A stretch of 13,725 nt of DNA. Source: Actinomycetota bacterium. GTDB lineage: Bacteria; Actinomycetota; Actinomycetes; Streptosporangiales; Streptosporangiaceae. Below, one piece after another: positions 1 to 6,139 of the stretch. How positions within the stretch are numbered: the first letter of the stretch is position 1; every line of letters begins with the position of its first letter. Where the stretch lies: positions 6,876-20,600 of the forward strand of contig PLIQ01000557.1 of the NCBI GenBank assembly GCA_003140115.1, written 5' to 3'. A program made the position numbers and the translations under genes. The notes under the pieces were generated by a model. The model ran no database searches. It worked only from the letters and a program-made list of their open reading frames with translations, and was not told the origin of the DNA.

Positions 1-762
1 GTTGGCAGGTCCCCCTAATGAGCCGACCGGCATGACGGTCAGGGCCGGCCCTAGGTGATGCCGTCCGTTACCGGAGAACCCGGCGATGGCGGTGCCGATC
101 AGGGTGGCCTCAACGATGTGGTCGCGGCGGCCCACGGAGACCGGGCAGTCCCGCTGGCTGACCTGCAGCTGCATGCCGGCGATCACCACGCCCTCGGCGC
201 CGAGCCGCTTGACGTCGCTTTCCAGCTGCAGCCTGGCGTCCCGCCGCGATTGCATGACCAGCTCGGTCCAGCCGGCGACCTCTGCGTTGCCCGACCCCCA
301 GCGGGCCTGGCGGACCGTGGTCCGGTCATCGTGCCGGGACCCGATCGATATGCCGAGCGCGAGCCCTGCGGGGACCCAGCCCGTCATGATCAGCTTGGCG
401 AAATCCTGCCCGGACAGATCGGAGGTGAACGGCTCGCGCCGCCCGTCCGCGGCGCCTGGCGCGCGTACGGCGGTGCCGATGGCGGTGAACTCCAGCCCGC
501 CCAGCGGAAACGACCCCCGGGACAGCCGCACGCCCACCACGCCGTGCCCGCCAAGCTGGGCACACTCGGTGGTCATCCGGTCGAGGGCGGTGTGGCGCGC
601 CTGGTACATGGCCTGCACCAGCGGGCCGAAGGGCCCGCCGCAGCTCGACACGCTGGCGGACCCGGCCGCGTACACCGCCGCGCCGAACACCTGGCCAACC
701 GGTTCGAAGCCCGCGCTGCGGATGGCGGCGAACTCACCAGTGGTCAGCGAGGATCCCCACAC
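1..762 (-). CDS. YbjQ-like (putative heavy-metal-binding fold) two-domain protein, C-terminus outside window
   Basis: The minus strand stays open for 254 codons from a GTG at 762 to the window edge. The protein contains two tandem YbjQ-type segments. The first (about residues 5-99) opens with LTTGEFAAIRSAGFEPVGQV; the second (about 110-235) opens with SDLSGQDFAKLIMTGWVPAG. Both contain the family's pattern of a long helix of about 25 residues ahead of 'LGAEGVV' or 'LGGHGVV' and then a strand ending in 'IGTA'. The YbjQ family was called heavy-metal-binding on structural grounds, but its biochemical role is not established. An in-frame TAG at 772-774 fixes the start at or after 762, and a GGGGG stretch just upstream could serve as ribosome binding site. 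Actinobacterial homologues, as I remember them, usually carry about 30 extra N-terminal residues, so this gene may have lost its 5' end at the same junction that truncates the neighbouring dehalogenase gene. Family call is fairly sure; function unknown. Confidence 0.8.
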   Translation of the reverse strand, partial: MWGSSLTTGEFAAIRSAGFEPVGQVFGAAVYAAGSASVSSCGGPFGPLVQAMYQARHTALDRMTTECAQLGGHGVVGVRLSRGSFPLGGLEFTAIGTAVRAPGAADGRREPFTSDLSGQDFAKLIMTGWVPAGLALGISIGSRHDDRTTVRQARWGSGNAEVAGWTELVMQSRRDARLQLESDVKRLGAEGVVIAGMQLQVSQRDCPVSVGRRDHIVEATLIGTAIAGFSGNGRHHLGPALTVMPVGSLGGPAN

Positions 763-765
763 GCC

Positions 766-1284
766 CCCAGCCTAGGCCCGCTCGCCGCCACCCGCGGCCT
801 CACCATCAGCGCCGCCGACGCCGCCGAGCTCACGGACCGGTTCGCCACCATGCCGCCCCACCCCGAGGTCCCCGCCGCGCTGCGCCGGCTCCGGGAGCAC
901 GGCTTCCGGCTGTTCACCCTCACCGACAACACCCTGGCCATCTCCGGCCGGCAACTCGAGCACGGTGGCATCATCGACCTGTTCGAGCGCCGCTTCAGCG
1001 TCGATGAGACCGTCCGCCGCCACAAGCCCGCACCCGAGGCCTACCATTCCGTCGCCACCGCCCTCGACCTCGACCCGGCCCGCATCTGCCTGATCGCCAG
1101 CCACGTCTGGGACACCATCGGGGCCGGCGCGGCCGGCTGGCAGACCGCGCTCATCCTCCGCGAAGGCAACGCGCCGCTCGACGTCGGCCCGCAGCCGGAC
1201 TACATCGGGAAGGACCTCGACGCGGTCGCCGATCAGCTCATCGAGCGGTACGCCACGGCGAACGCCAGCCAGCCAGGACGCTGA
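766..1284 (+). pseudogene. 5'-truncated haloacid dehalogenase type II-like (HAD superfamily) gene
   Basis: This plus-strand frame encodes roughly the last 170 residues of a HAD hydrolase of the L-2-haloacid dehalogenase type, a family usually about 220-240 residues long. Motif II appears as LFTLTDNT, the motif III lysine lies in RRHKPAPEAY, and motif IV is represented by ASHVWDTIGAGAAGW. The cap-domain end (TMPPHPEVPAALRRL) is also there. Motif I with the catalytic Asp (DxFGT-like), which lies in the first 15 residues of the family, is absent. The frame upstream of 766 is only the antisense of the YbjQ gene, and neither other plus frame contains it. The first in-frame ATG is at 850, so a 144-residue product could be made, but it would lack the nucleophile. 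I therefore call it a gene remnant. The stop is TGA at 1282-1284. It is not obviously part of the downstream operon, whose promoter begins after it. Confidence 0.75.
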
Positions 1285-1297
1285 CCGCACCTGGCGC

Positions 1298-1328
1298 TTG
1301 GCCGCACCGAGTGTGACGTAGGTACAAT
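1298..1328 (+). promoter_or_regulatory. Candidate promoter of the oxidoreductase-PmoA-cupin operon
   Basis: A good -10 hexamer, TACAAT (1323-1328), lies in the otherwise short gap after the dehalogenase remnant. The best -35 is TTGGCC (1298-1303), with a rather long 19-base spacer, so the -35 is weak. Transcription would start near 1335, some 10 bases before the palindromic operator at 1346. The region 1285-1388 holds this promoter, the operator and the ribosome binding site, and nothing else that I can see. Confidence 0.5.
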
Positions 1329-1345
1329 CGAATAGCGGAGAAAAC

Positions 1346-1362
1346 CTTCGAAACTTTCGAAG
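1346..1362. promoter_or_regulatory. Perfect 17-bp palindromic operator, probably LacI-family
   Basis: CTTCGAAACTTTCGAAG is a perfect inverted repeat (8 bases, 1-base centre at 1354, 8 bases). It lies about +11 to +27 relative to the predicted start, ahead of the start codon, where a bound repressor would block transcription. Its core CGAAA-N-TTTCG recurs in variant form at the two other promoters of the locus (7581-7611 and 7780-7796), which ties the operon to the LacI-family gene at 7843. From memory, the xylobiose regulator BxlR of Streptomyces was described as binding a short CGAA/TTCG inverted repeat, so the type of site fits; the identity of the protein is inference. Confidence 0.75.
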
Positions 1363-1388
1363 AGGTGCGCGAGAGCCTGGAGGTCGCC

Positions 1389-2648
1389 GTGCCATCCGGA
1401 CCCATCCGGGTAGCGATCGTCGGAACCGGGGGCATCGCCCGGGTTCACGCCGAGGCCCTGCGGCCCGACCCGGCCGCGACCGCACCGGCGCCCGGGGCCC
1501 CGGCAGCGGCCCCCGGCGCCCCGGACCCGGCCAGCGGCGTCCCGGACCCGGCCCGCGCGGCGCTCGTCGCCGCCGCCGACGTCGACCCGGACCGGCTCGC
1601 CGCCTTCGCCCGCGAGCACGGCGTGTCCGCGACCTACAGCCGCCTCGACGACCTGCTCCGCGATACCCGTCCCGATCTGGTACACATCTGCACGCCGCCG
1701 TTCGCGCACCACCAGCAGGCGTTGGCCTGCCTGCGGGCCGGCGTGAGCGTCCTGGTGGAAAAGCCGCCGGTGATCAGCCTGCGTGAGTTCGACGAGCTCA
1801 CCGCAGCCGAACTCACCGCGGCCGAGCCCGCGACGGGCGCCGCGGCGGCCCCGGTGGCCGCCTACCCGGGCCCGTGGTTCGCCAGCGTCTACCAGCACCG
1901 GTTCGGGGCGGCGCCGCGGCGGCTGAAGGCGCTGATCGCCGACGGGACGCTCGGCCGCCCGCTGATCGCCGTGTGTCACACCACCTGGTTCCGTGATCAG
2001 GCGTACTTCGACGTTCCGTGGCGCGGCCGGTGGGATACCGAGGGCGGCGGTCCCACCATGGGCCACGGCATCCATCAGATGGACCTGCTCCTGGACGTGC
2101 TCGGCGACTGGGCCGAAGTCCGCGCGATCGCCCGCCGCCAGGCCCGCCGGACGCGGACCGAGGACGTGTCGCTGGCCCACGTCACGTTCGCCAGCGGCGC
2201 GGTCTCGAGCGTGGTCAACAGCGTGCTGTCGCCGCGCGAGGAGAGCTACCTGCGCTTCGACTTCGAGCATGCGAGCGTCGAGGTGACGCACCTGTACGGG
2301 TACACCGACCAGGACTGGCGGATCACCCCCGCCCCCGGATGGCAGCCGCCGGGACCGCTCACCCCGCCGGGACCGCTCAGCCCGCTGGGCTCGCTCGCCC
2401 CGCCGGGCTCACCCAGCCGGCCGGGCCCGGCTACGCCGAGCGGTCACCGGGGCCAGTTCGCCGAGGTGCTGGCGTGCCTGGCGGCTGGCCAGCGCCCGCC
2501 GGTGGCGCCGGGCGAGAGCCGCCGCACGCTGGCCCTGGTGGCGGCGATCTATGCCGCGGCCTTTACCGGCCAGCCGGTGACCCCGGCGGACCTGGCCGAG
2601 GGGTCGCCGTTCTACGACCGGATGGACGGGGGACAGGCGCCGTGGTGA
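1389..2648 (+). CDS. Gfo/Idh/MocA-family NAD(P)-dependent oxidoreductase with proline-rich insertions
   Basis: This 419-residue protein belongs to the family that oxidises or reduces hydroxyl groups of sugars, inositols and related polyols with NAD(P) in the cytoplasm. Residues 6-17 form the dinucleotide-binding turn (IRVAIVGTGGIA), EKPP (124-127) is the conserved Lys-Pro loop, and GGGPTMGHGIHQMD carries the catalytic-type His229 and Asp232. I chose GTG 1389 because TGGAGG (1378-1383) sits five bases upstream. The alternative GTG 1365 has no spaced ribosome binding site and abuts the operator. Three low-complexity insertions are unusual: Ala/Pro-rich residues 26-56 between the first helix and second strand of the Rossmann fold, ELTAAELTAAE at 136-146, and four Pro/Gly-rich hexapeptides at 320-343. 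Family members are usually about 330-390 residues, so these account for the extra length. It is the first gene of an operon and its stop overlaps the PmoA-like gene start. The substrate cannot be read from the sequence. Confidence 0.9.
   Translation: MPSGPIRVAIVGTGGIARVHAEALRPDPAATAPAPGAPAAAPGAPDPASGVPDPARAALVAAADVDPDRLAAFAREHGVSATYSRLDDLLRDTRPDLVHICTPPFAHHQQALACLRAGVSVLVEKPPVISLREFDELTAAELTAAEPATGAAAAPVAAYPGPWFASVYQHRFGAAPRRLKALIADGTLGRPLIAVCHTTWFRDQAYFDVPWRGRWDTEGGGPTMGHGIHQMDLLLDVLGDWAEVRAIARRQARRTRTEDVSLAHVTFASGAVSSVVNSVLSPREESYLRFDFEHASVEVTHLYGYTDQDWRITPAPGWQPPGPLTPPGPLSPLGSLAPPGSPSRPGPATPSGHRGQFAEVLACLAAGQRPPVAPGESRRTLALVAAIYAAAFTGQPVTPADLAEGSPFYDRMDGGQAPW
1520..1553 (+). repeat. Direct repeat in the Ala/Pro-rich insert of the oxidoreductase
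   Basis: The 13-mer CCCGGACCCGGCC occurs at 1520-1532 and again at 1541-1553, a period of 21 bases, encoding the similar peptides APDPAS and VPDPAR. It lies in residues 26-56, a stretch with no counterpart in typical family members. The repeat suggests growth of the insert by slippage. Confidence 0.6.
1794..1823 (+). repeat. 15-bp tandem duplication inside the oxidoreductase gene
   Basis: Two adjacent 15-base units (1794-1808 and 1809-1823) differ at two positions and both encode ELTAA. They fall just after the EKPP loop, in the connection before the substrate-side strand. Two units only, so this is a small recent duplication. Confidence 0.55.
2346..2417 (+). repeat. Four tandem 18-bp repeats encoding proline-rich hexapeptides
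   Basis: Units start at 2346, 2364, 2382 and 2400. The first two differ at one base; the third and fourth are more diverged. They encode PPGPLT, PPGPLS, PLGSLA and PPGSPS (residues 320-343 of the oxidoreductase). A fifth, degenerate proline/glycine-rich stretch follows. The unit is a multiple of three, so copy number can change without breaking the frame. It lies between the end of the beta-sheet domain and the last helices (HRGQFAEVLACL). Confidence 0.75.
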
Positions 2649-3508
2649 TGTCCGTCCGTGACGACCACGCGGCCGTCCAGGCCCGGTGGGACGACGCGGA
2701 GCTGTTCCGTTACGTGTACCTGCCGGACGATCCGCCGCTGGAGTCGCCCCGGCCGTACCTTCATCCGGTGCGCACCCTGGCCGGGGAGCTGGTGACCGAC
2801 TACCGTCCCGGTGATCACCCGTGGCACAAGGGGATCTCCTGGTCGCTGCCGAACGTCGGAACCGAGAACTTCTGGGGTGGTCCGACGTACCGCCGGGGCG
2901 ACGGCTACATCCAGCTCGACAACAACGGCGCCATGCGGCACGACGGCTTCGGCGCGATCGGGGCCAGCGGCGGCCAGGCCGGCCTGGCCGAGCGGCTGAC
3001 CTGGGTGACCGCAGCGGGCCAGGCGCTGTTCACCGAGCAGCGCCGGATCACGGCCGCCGTCCGGCCGGACCGGTCCGCCTGGTCCTGCGCGTTCCAGACC
3101 ACGATGCGCAACGTCAGCGGGCGGACGGTCGCCATCGGCAGCCCGACCACCGAGGGCCGGGAGGCCGCGGGGTACGGCGGCCTGTTCTGGCGGGGGCCCG
3201 CCGCGTTCGCCGGCGGCCGCGTGCTGACCCCCGACGGGGCCGGCCGGGACGAGGTCATGGGCTGGCGCGGGCCGTGGCTGGCGTTCGCGACCCCGGCGGC
3301 GACGCTGATCTTCCGCGATTCGCCGGCCAACCCCGGCTTCCCGTGCCAGTGGTTCGTGCGCAGCTCGCCCTACGCGTGCGTGTGCCCGGCACCGTTCTTC
3401 GCCGCGGAAGTCCCGGTCCCCGCCGCGGCCGAGCTGACCCTGCGCTACGAGGTCGTCGTCGCCACCGGCGAGCTGACCATCGATGCCTGCGTTACGGAAA
3501 GAGCCTAA
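2648..3508 (+). CDS. PmoA-family (DUF6807) protein
   Basis: The protein is about 286 residues, soluble and without a signal peptide. It matches the family labelled 'PmoA' or DUF6807, whose name is misleading: it is not the membrane methane monooxygenase subunit, and its activity is not established. The diagnostic stretch is GDHPWHKGISWSLPNVGTENFWGG (split here: GDHPWHKG at 55-62, His57 and His60; ENFWGG shortly after). A later conserved TTEGREAAGYGGLFWRGP and a C-terminal NPGFPCQWFVRSSPYACV are also typical in character. The fold expected for the family is a beta-sandwich. The start is uncertain among GTG 2642, GTG 2645 and ATG 2648; GGGGGA (2628-2633) favours 2642 by spacing, while ATG 2648 shares a base with the upstream stop. 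All give nearly the same protein and all imply translational coupling. Members of this family commonly sit beside Gfo/Idh/MocA oxidoreductases, as here, suggesting a shared substrate. Confidence 0.85.
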   Translation: MSVRDDHAAVQARWDDAELFRYVYLPDDPPLESPRPYLHPVRTLAGELVTDYRPGDHPWHKGISWSLPNVGTENFWGGPTYRRGDGYIQLDNNGAMRHDGFGAIGASGGQAGLAERLTWVTAAGQALFTEQRRITAAVRPDRSAWSCAFQTTMRNVSGRTVAIGSPTTEGREAAGYGGLFWRGPAAFAGGRVLTPDGAGRDEVMGWRGPWLAFATPAATLIFRDSPANPGFPCQWFVRSSPYACVCPAPFFAAEVPVPAAAELTLRYEVVVATGELTIDACVTERA

Positions 3509-3509
3509 T

Positions 3510-4283
3510 TTGACCGAACGAAGCGTGCCTCACGCCCCACCGCCACCTCTCACCTCCCCGGGCCTGTCGTTCCCCGGCGCGACCGCGGTGACCATGCTGG
3601 AGGTCTACGACTGGATCGCGCCGGACGGCCTGCGCGGCGGCTCGGCCCACGTACACCTGGCGTCGACCGAGGGCTACGTGGTGCTGGCCGGCCACGGGCG
3701 GCTGCAGACCCTCGGCGCGCGGGGGTACGCCGAATCGGAGCTCCATCCGGGTGACTGCCTGTGGTTCACGCCCGGGATCATCCACCGGCTGGTCAACCAG
3801 GGCGGGCTGCGGCTGCTGGTCATCATGGCGAACGCGGGCCTGCCCGAGGCGGGCGACGCGGTGCTGACGTTCCCGCCGGAGATCCTGGCCGACCCCGCGG
3901 CGTACGCCCGGGCCGCCACGCTGCCGGCCAACGGGGCGCTGGAGGACGGGGCGCGGCGGCGGCGGGACCTCGCGATCGAGGGCTACCTGGCCCTGCGGGA
4001 CCAGTTCGCGGAGCGAGGGCCCGCCGCGCTGGAGGGATTCTTCGCCGCCGCGGTGCGGCTGGTGGCCGGGCGGGTGCCGCAGTGGCGGCAGCGGTGGCAG
4101 GCGGGGGCGTTCGCGGCGTCGGCGGCGACCGGACGCCAGCTGGACCAGCTCGCTGACGGCGACGCCGGCTATCTCGCCGCCGGCGTGCTGCGGCAGATCG
4201 CTCGCCCGGCCGGGCCGGCCGGGTACGGCATGTGCGGCTTGCTCACCCGCTACGACCCGGCCACCTCGGTGACGAGCCGCTGA
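3510..4283 (+). CDS. Cupin-domain protein with helical C-terminal extension
   Basis: This 257-residue protein has an N-terminal cupin barrel (about residues 25-110). Motif 1 is GGSAHVHLASTEGYVVLAGHG, giving His47, His49 and Glu54. Motif 2 is GDCLWFTPGIIH, giving His92. These four residues are the usual metal ligands of cupins, so a metal-bound sugar isomerase, epimerase, dioxygenase or sugar-binding role is possible; the sequence alone does not choose. Residues about 140-245 are mostly helical (RRRRDLAIEGYLALRDQFAE onward) and resemble no domain I can name. I chose TTG 3510, one base after the PmoA-like gene stop, because GGAAAG (3496-3501) lies eight bases upstream. ATG 3483 would overlap the previous gene by 26 bases with no ribosome binding site; GTG 3525 is also possible. 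It is the last gene of the operon and converges on the transporter genes. Confidence 0.8.
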   Translation: MTERSVPHAPPPPLTSPGLSFPGATAVTMLEVYDWIAPDGLRGGSAHVHLASTEGYVVLAGHGRLQTLGARGYAESELHPGDCLWFTPGIIHRLVNQGGLRLLVIMANAGLPEAGDAVLTFPPEILADPAAYARAATLPANGALEDGARRRRDLAIEGYLALRDQFAERGPAALEGFFAAAVRLVAGRVPQWRQRWQAGAFAASAATGRQLDQLADGDAGYLAAGVLRQIARPAGPAGYGMCGLLTRYDPATSVTSR

Positions 4284-4285
4284 GC

Positions 4286-4300
4286 GGGCTGGTTCAGCCC
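4286..4300. terminator. Short hairpin between convergent operons, possible bidirectional terminator
   Basis: GGGCTG-GTT-CAGCCC is a perfect six-base-pair stem with a three-base loop. It lies in the ten-base gap between the cupin stop (4283) and the permease stop, and extends a few bases into the permease gene. There is no T-run on either side, so it would be a weak intrinsic terminator; it is nevertheless the only stem I see at this convergent junction. Confidence 0.4.
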
Positions 4301-5175
4301 CTGATCGCGCCGACCAGGCCGCCGACGAGCCTGCGCTGGGCGAACACGAAGATGGCGAGCGCGGGGATCATCGACACGGCGGTGAACGCGTAGACCCGCG
4401 CGGTGTCCTGGGTGTAGGTGGACTGGAAGTTGGCCACGGCCAGGGGCAGCGTGTAGTGGTCCTGGCTGGTGAAGACGACCAGCGGCAGCAGGTAGGCGTT
4501 CCAGCTCGTGACGAAGGCCAAGATGCCGACGGTGATCAGGGCGGGCCGGGACAGCGGCAGCAGGATCCGCAGGAAGAACCGGATCCGGGTCGCGCCGTCC
4601 ACGATCGCGGCGTCCTCCAGTTCGCCCGGGATGGCGCGCATGAACGGCCGCAGGATGACGATCGTGACCGGGAGCGCGAACGCCGCCTCCGGCAGGGCCA
4701 CGCCGAGCAGGTTGTCGTTCAGGCCGATCTGCTGCAGCAGCAAGAACAGCGGCAGGGCCGCGGTGTTGAGCGGGAACAGCAGTCCGGCCACGAACAGCAC
4801 GTACAACCCTTCGCGCCCGCGGAACGTGTAGCGGGACAGCGCGAAGGCCGCCATCGAGCCGAGCGTCACGGCCAGCCCGGTCGCCACCACGGCGATCACC
4901 ACGCTGTTGGCCACGGCTTGCCAGAAGAGTGACGAGGTGGCGATCGCCGCGTAGTTGCTCCACACCCACGGGTGCGGGAGTGCGTTCGGGTTGGCGTTGA
5001 GCTGAGCGGTGGTGCTGAACCCGCCGACGACCATGTACAGCATCGGCGCGATCGTGATGGCCAGCACGAGCAGGATCACCAGGTAGCTGGCGGGCAGCGA
5101 GAGCCAGGTGCGGCGTTCGCGGATCACGTCCCGGCGCGGGGCGCGCCGGCCCAGCCGGGCGCTGGCGGCGGTCAT
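4294..5175 (-). CDS. Carbohydrate ABC transporter permease, MalG type
   Basis: This 293-residue inner-membrane protein has six predicted membrane segments (first at about 27-50). The cytoplasmic EAA loop runs at about 184-211 (GELEDAAIVDGATRIRFFLR, then ILLPLSRP) and docks the ATPase. The C-terminal half, with FVTSWNAYLLPLV, is characteristic of MalG-like permeases of the CUT1 class, which import di- and oligosaccharides. The start ATG 5175 follows AGGTGA by four bases, and the gene lies 19 bases after the preceding permease gene. It is the last gene of the transporter operon. No ATPase gene follows; in Streptomyces such importers share a general ATPase (MsiK) encoded elsewhere, and that is probably so here. 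Confidence 0.93.
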   Translation of the reverse strand: MTAASARLGRRAPRRDVIRERRTWLSLPASYLVILLVLAITIAPMLYMVVGGFSTTAQLNANPNALPHPWVWSNYAAIATSSLFWQAVANSVVIAVVATGLAVTLGSMAAFALSRYTFRGREGLYVLFVAGLLFPLNTAALPLFLLLQQIGLNDNLLGVALPEAAFALPVTIVILRPFMRAIPGELEDAAIVDGATRIRFFLRILLPLSRPALITVGILAFVTSWNAYLLPLVVFTSQDHYTLPLAVANFQSTYTQDTARVYAFTAVSMIPALAIFVFAQRRLVGGLVGAIRG

Positions 5176-5194
5176 CTGATCACCTGCTTCCTGG

Positions 5195-6139
5195 TCACAT
5201 GACGGCCCGGGTCAGCGCGCCGGCGGTGTCGCGGCGCAGCGCGTAGCGCTGGTAGGCCAGCGCGAAGACGACGGAGATGACGAACAGCACCACCGAGACC
5301 GTGGCGCCGTACCCGAACTGCGTGCGCTGGACGCCGTTGGTGTACTGGTAGGTCAGCATGGTGTTCGACGCGTTCGCCGGCCCGCCCAGGGTCATGATCC
5401 AGACCAGATCGAAGAGCTGGAGCGAGCCGATGACCGACAGGAAGATCCAGATCCGGATCGTCGGGGCCAGCAGCGGCAGCGTGATCGCCCGGGTCAGCTG
5501 CCACGGGGTGGCCCCGTCGATGGCCGCCGCCTCGCGCAGCTCGGGCGGGATGCCCTGCAGGCCGGCCAGCAGCAGGACGATTCCGAAGCCGATGTACTTC
5601 CAGGTGGCCACCACGAACACCGAGTACAGCACCAGCGATGTGCTGGCCAGCCAGTAGTGCACCAGGCCGCCGAGGCCGGCCGCCTTCAGCAGCGCGTCCA
5701 GCGGTCCGCCCGGCTGCAGCAGCTCGTACCACATCACCGCCGCCGTCGCCTCGGACAGCACGAACGGCGCGAACACGGCCAGCCGCAGGAACGTCCGGCC
5801 GCGCATCCGGCGGTTCAGCAGCAACGCCAGCCCGATGCTGATGGGAAGCTGGATCACCAGCGACAGCACGGCGATGATCACGTTGTGCAGCAGGGCCTGG
5901 TGGAAGACCGGGCCGGTCAGCACGCCGGTGTAGTTCGCCGTGCCGATGAAGTCGTTCAGCGGCCCGAAGCCGCTCCAGTTGTACAGGCTGTACCAGACGG
6001 CGAAGATCATCGGGACGATCACGAACCCGAGGAACAGGACGATCGGCGGGACGAGCAGCACGATCAGCTCGACCCGCTTGCGTACCACGCGCCGCGACCG
6101 TGGCGGGCGGGCACGCACCGCGCTCTGGGTGCGCGCCAT
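5195..6139 (-). CDS. Carbohydrate ABC transporter permease, MalF type
   Basis: This 314-residue membrane protein has an Arg-rich cytoplasmic N-terminus (residues 9-22), a first membrane segment at about 24-50 and five or so more. The EAA loop is at about 198-226 (PPELREAAAIDGATPWQLTR, then AITLPLLAP). The sequence after it (FDLVWIMTLGGPANASNT) is typical of MalF-like CUT1 permeases. The start ATG shares one base with the stop of the binding-protein gene (TGATG at 6141-6137), so the two are translationally coupled. It forms the heterodimeric channel with the MalG-type permease encoded next. Confidence 0.93.
   Translation of the reverse strand: MARTQSAVRARPPRSRRVVRKRVELIVLLVPPIVLFLGFVIVPMIFAVWYSLYNWSGFGPLNDFIGTANYTGVLTGPVFHQALLHNVIIAVLSLVIQLPISIGLALLLNRRMRGRTFLRLAVFAPFVLSEATAAVMWYELLQPGGPLDALLKAAGLGGLVHYWLASTSLVLYSVFVVATWKYIGFGIVLLLAGLQGIPPELREAAAIDGATPWQLTRAITLPLLAPTIRIWIFLSVIGSLQLFDLVWIMTLGGPANASNTMLTYQYTNGVQRTQFGYGATVSVVLFVISVVFALAYQRYALRRDTAGALTRAVM

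Noticed and set aside
55..765. A long plus-strand open frame that leads into the dehalogenase remnant and could be read as its N-terminus.
   Set aside because: It is the antisense of the YbjQ-like gene, is rich in unpatterned Gly/Ala/His/Arg and has no HAD motif I. The opposite strand has clear domain repeats.
1365..1388. GTG 1365 as start of the oxidoreductase.
   Set aside because: It directly abuts the operator and has no spaced ribosome binding site; GTG 1389 has TGGAGG five bases upstream and begins right at the Rossmann strand.
2346..2417. The 18-bp repeats considered as a CRISPR or mobile-element repeat.
   Set aside because: Units are directly adjacent with no spacers, in frame within a gene, and encode proline-rich hexapeptides.
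2648..3508. PmoA label read as a particulate methane monooxygenase subunit.
   Set aside because: The protein has no membrane segments, no PmoB/PmoC neighbours, and the family name is a known misnomer; the sugar context argues against methane oxidation.
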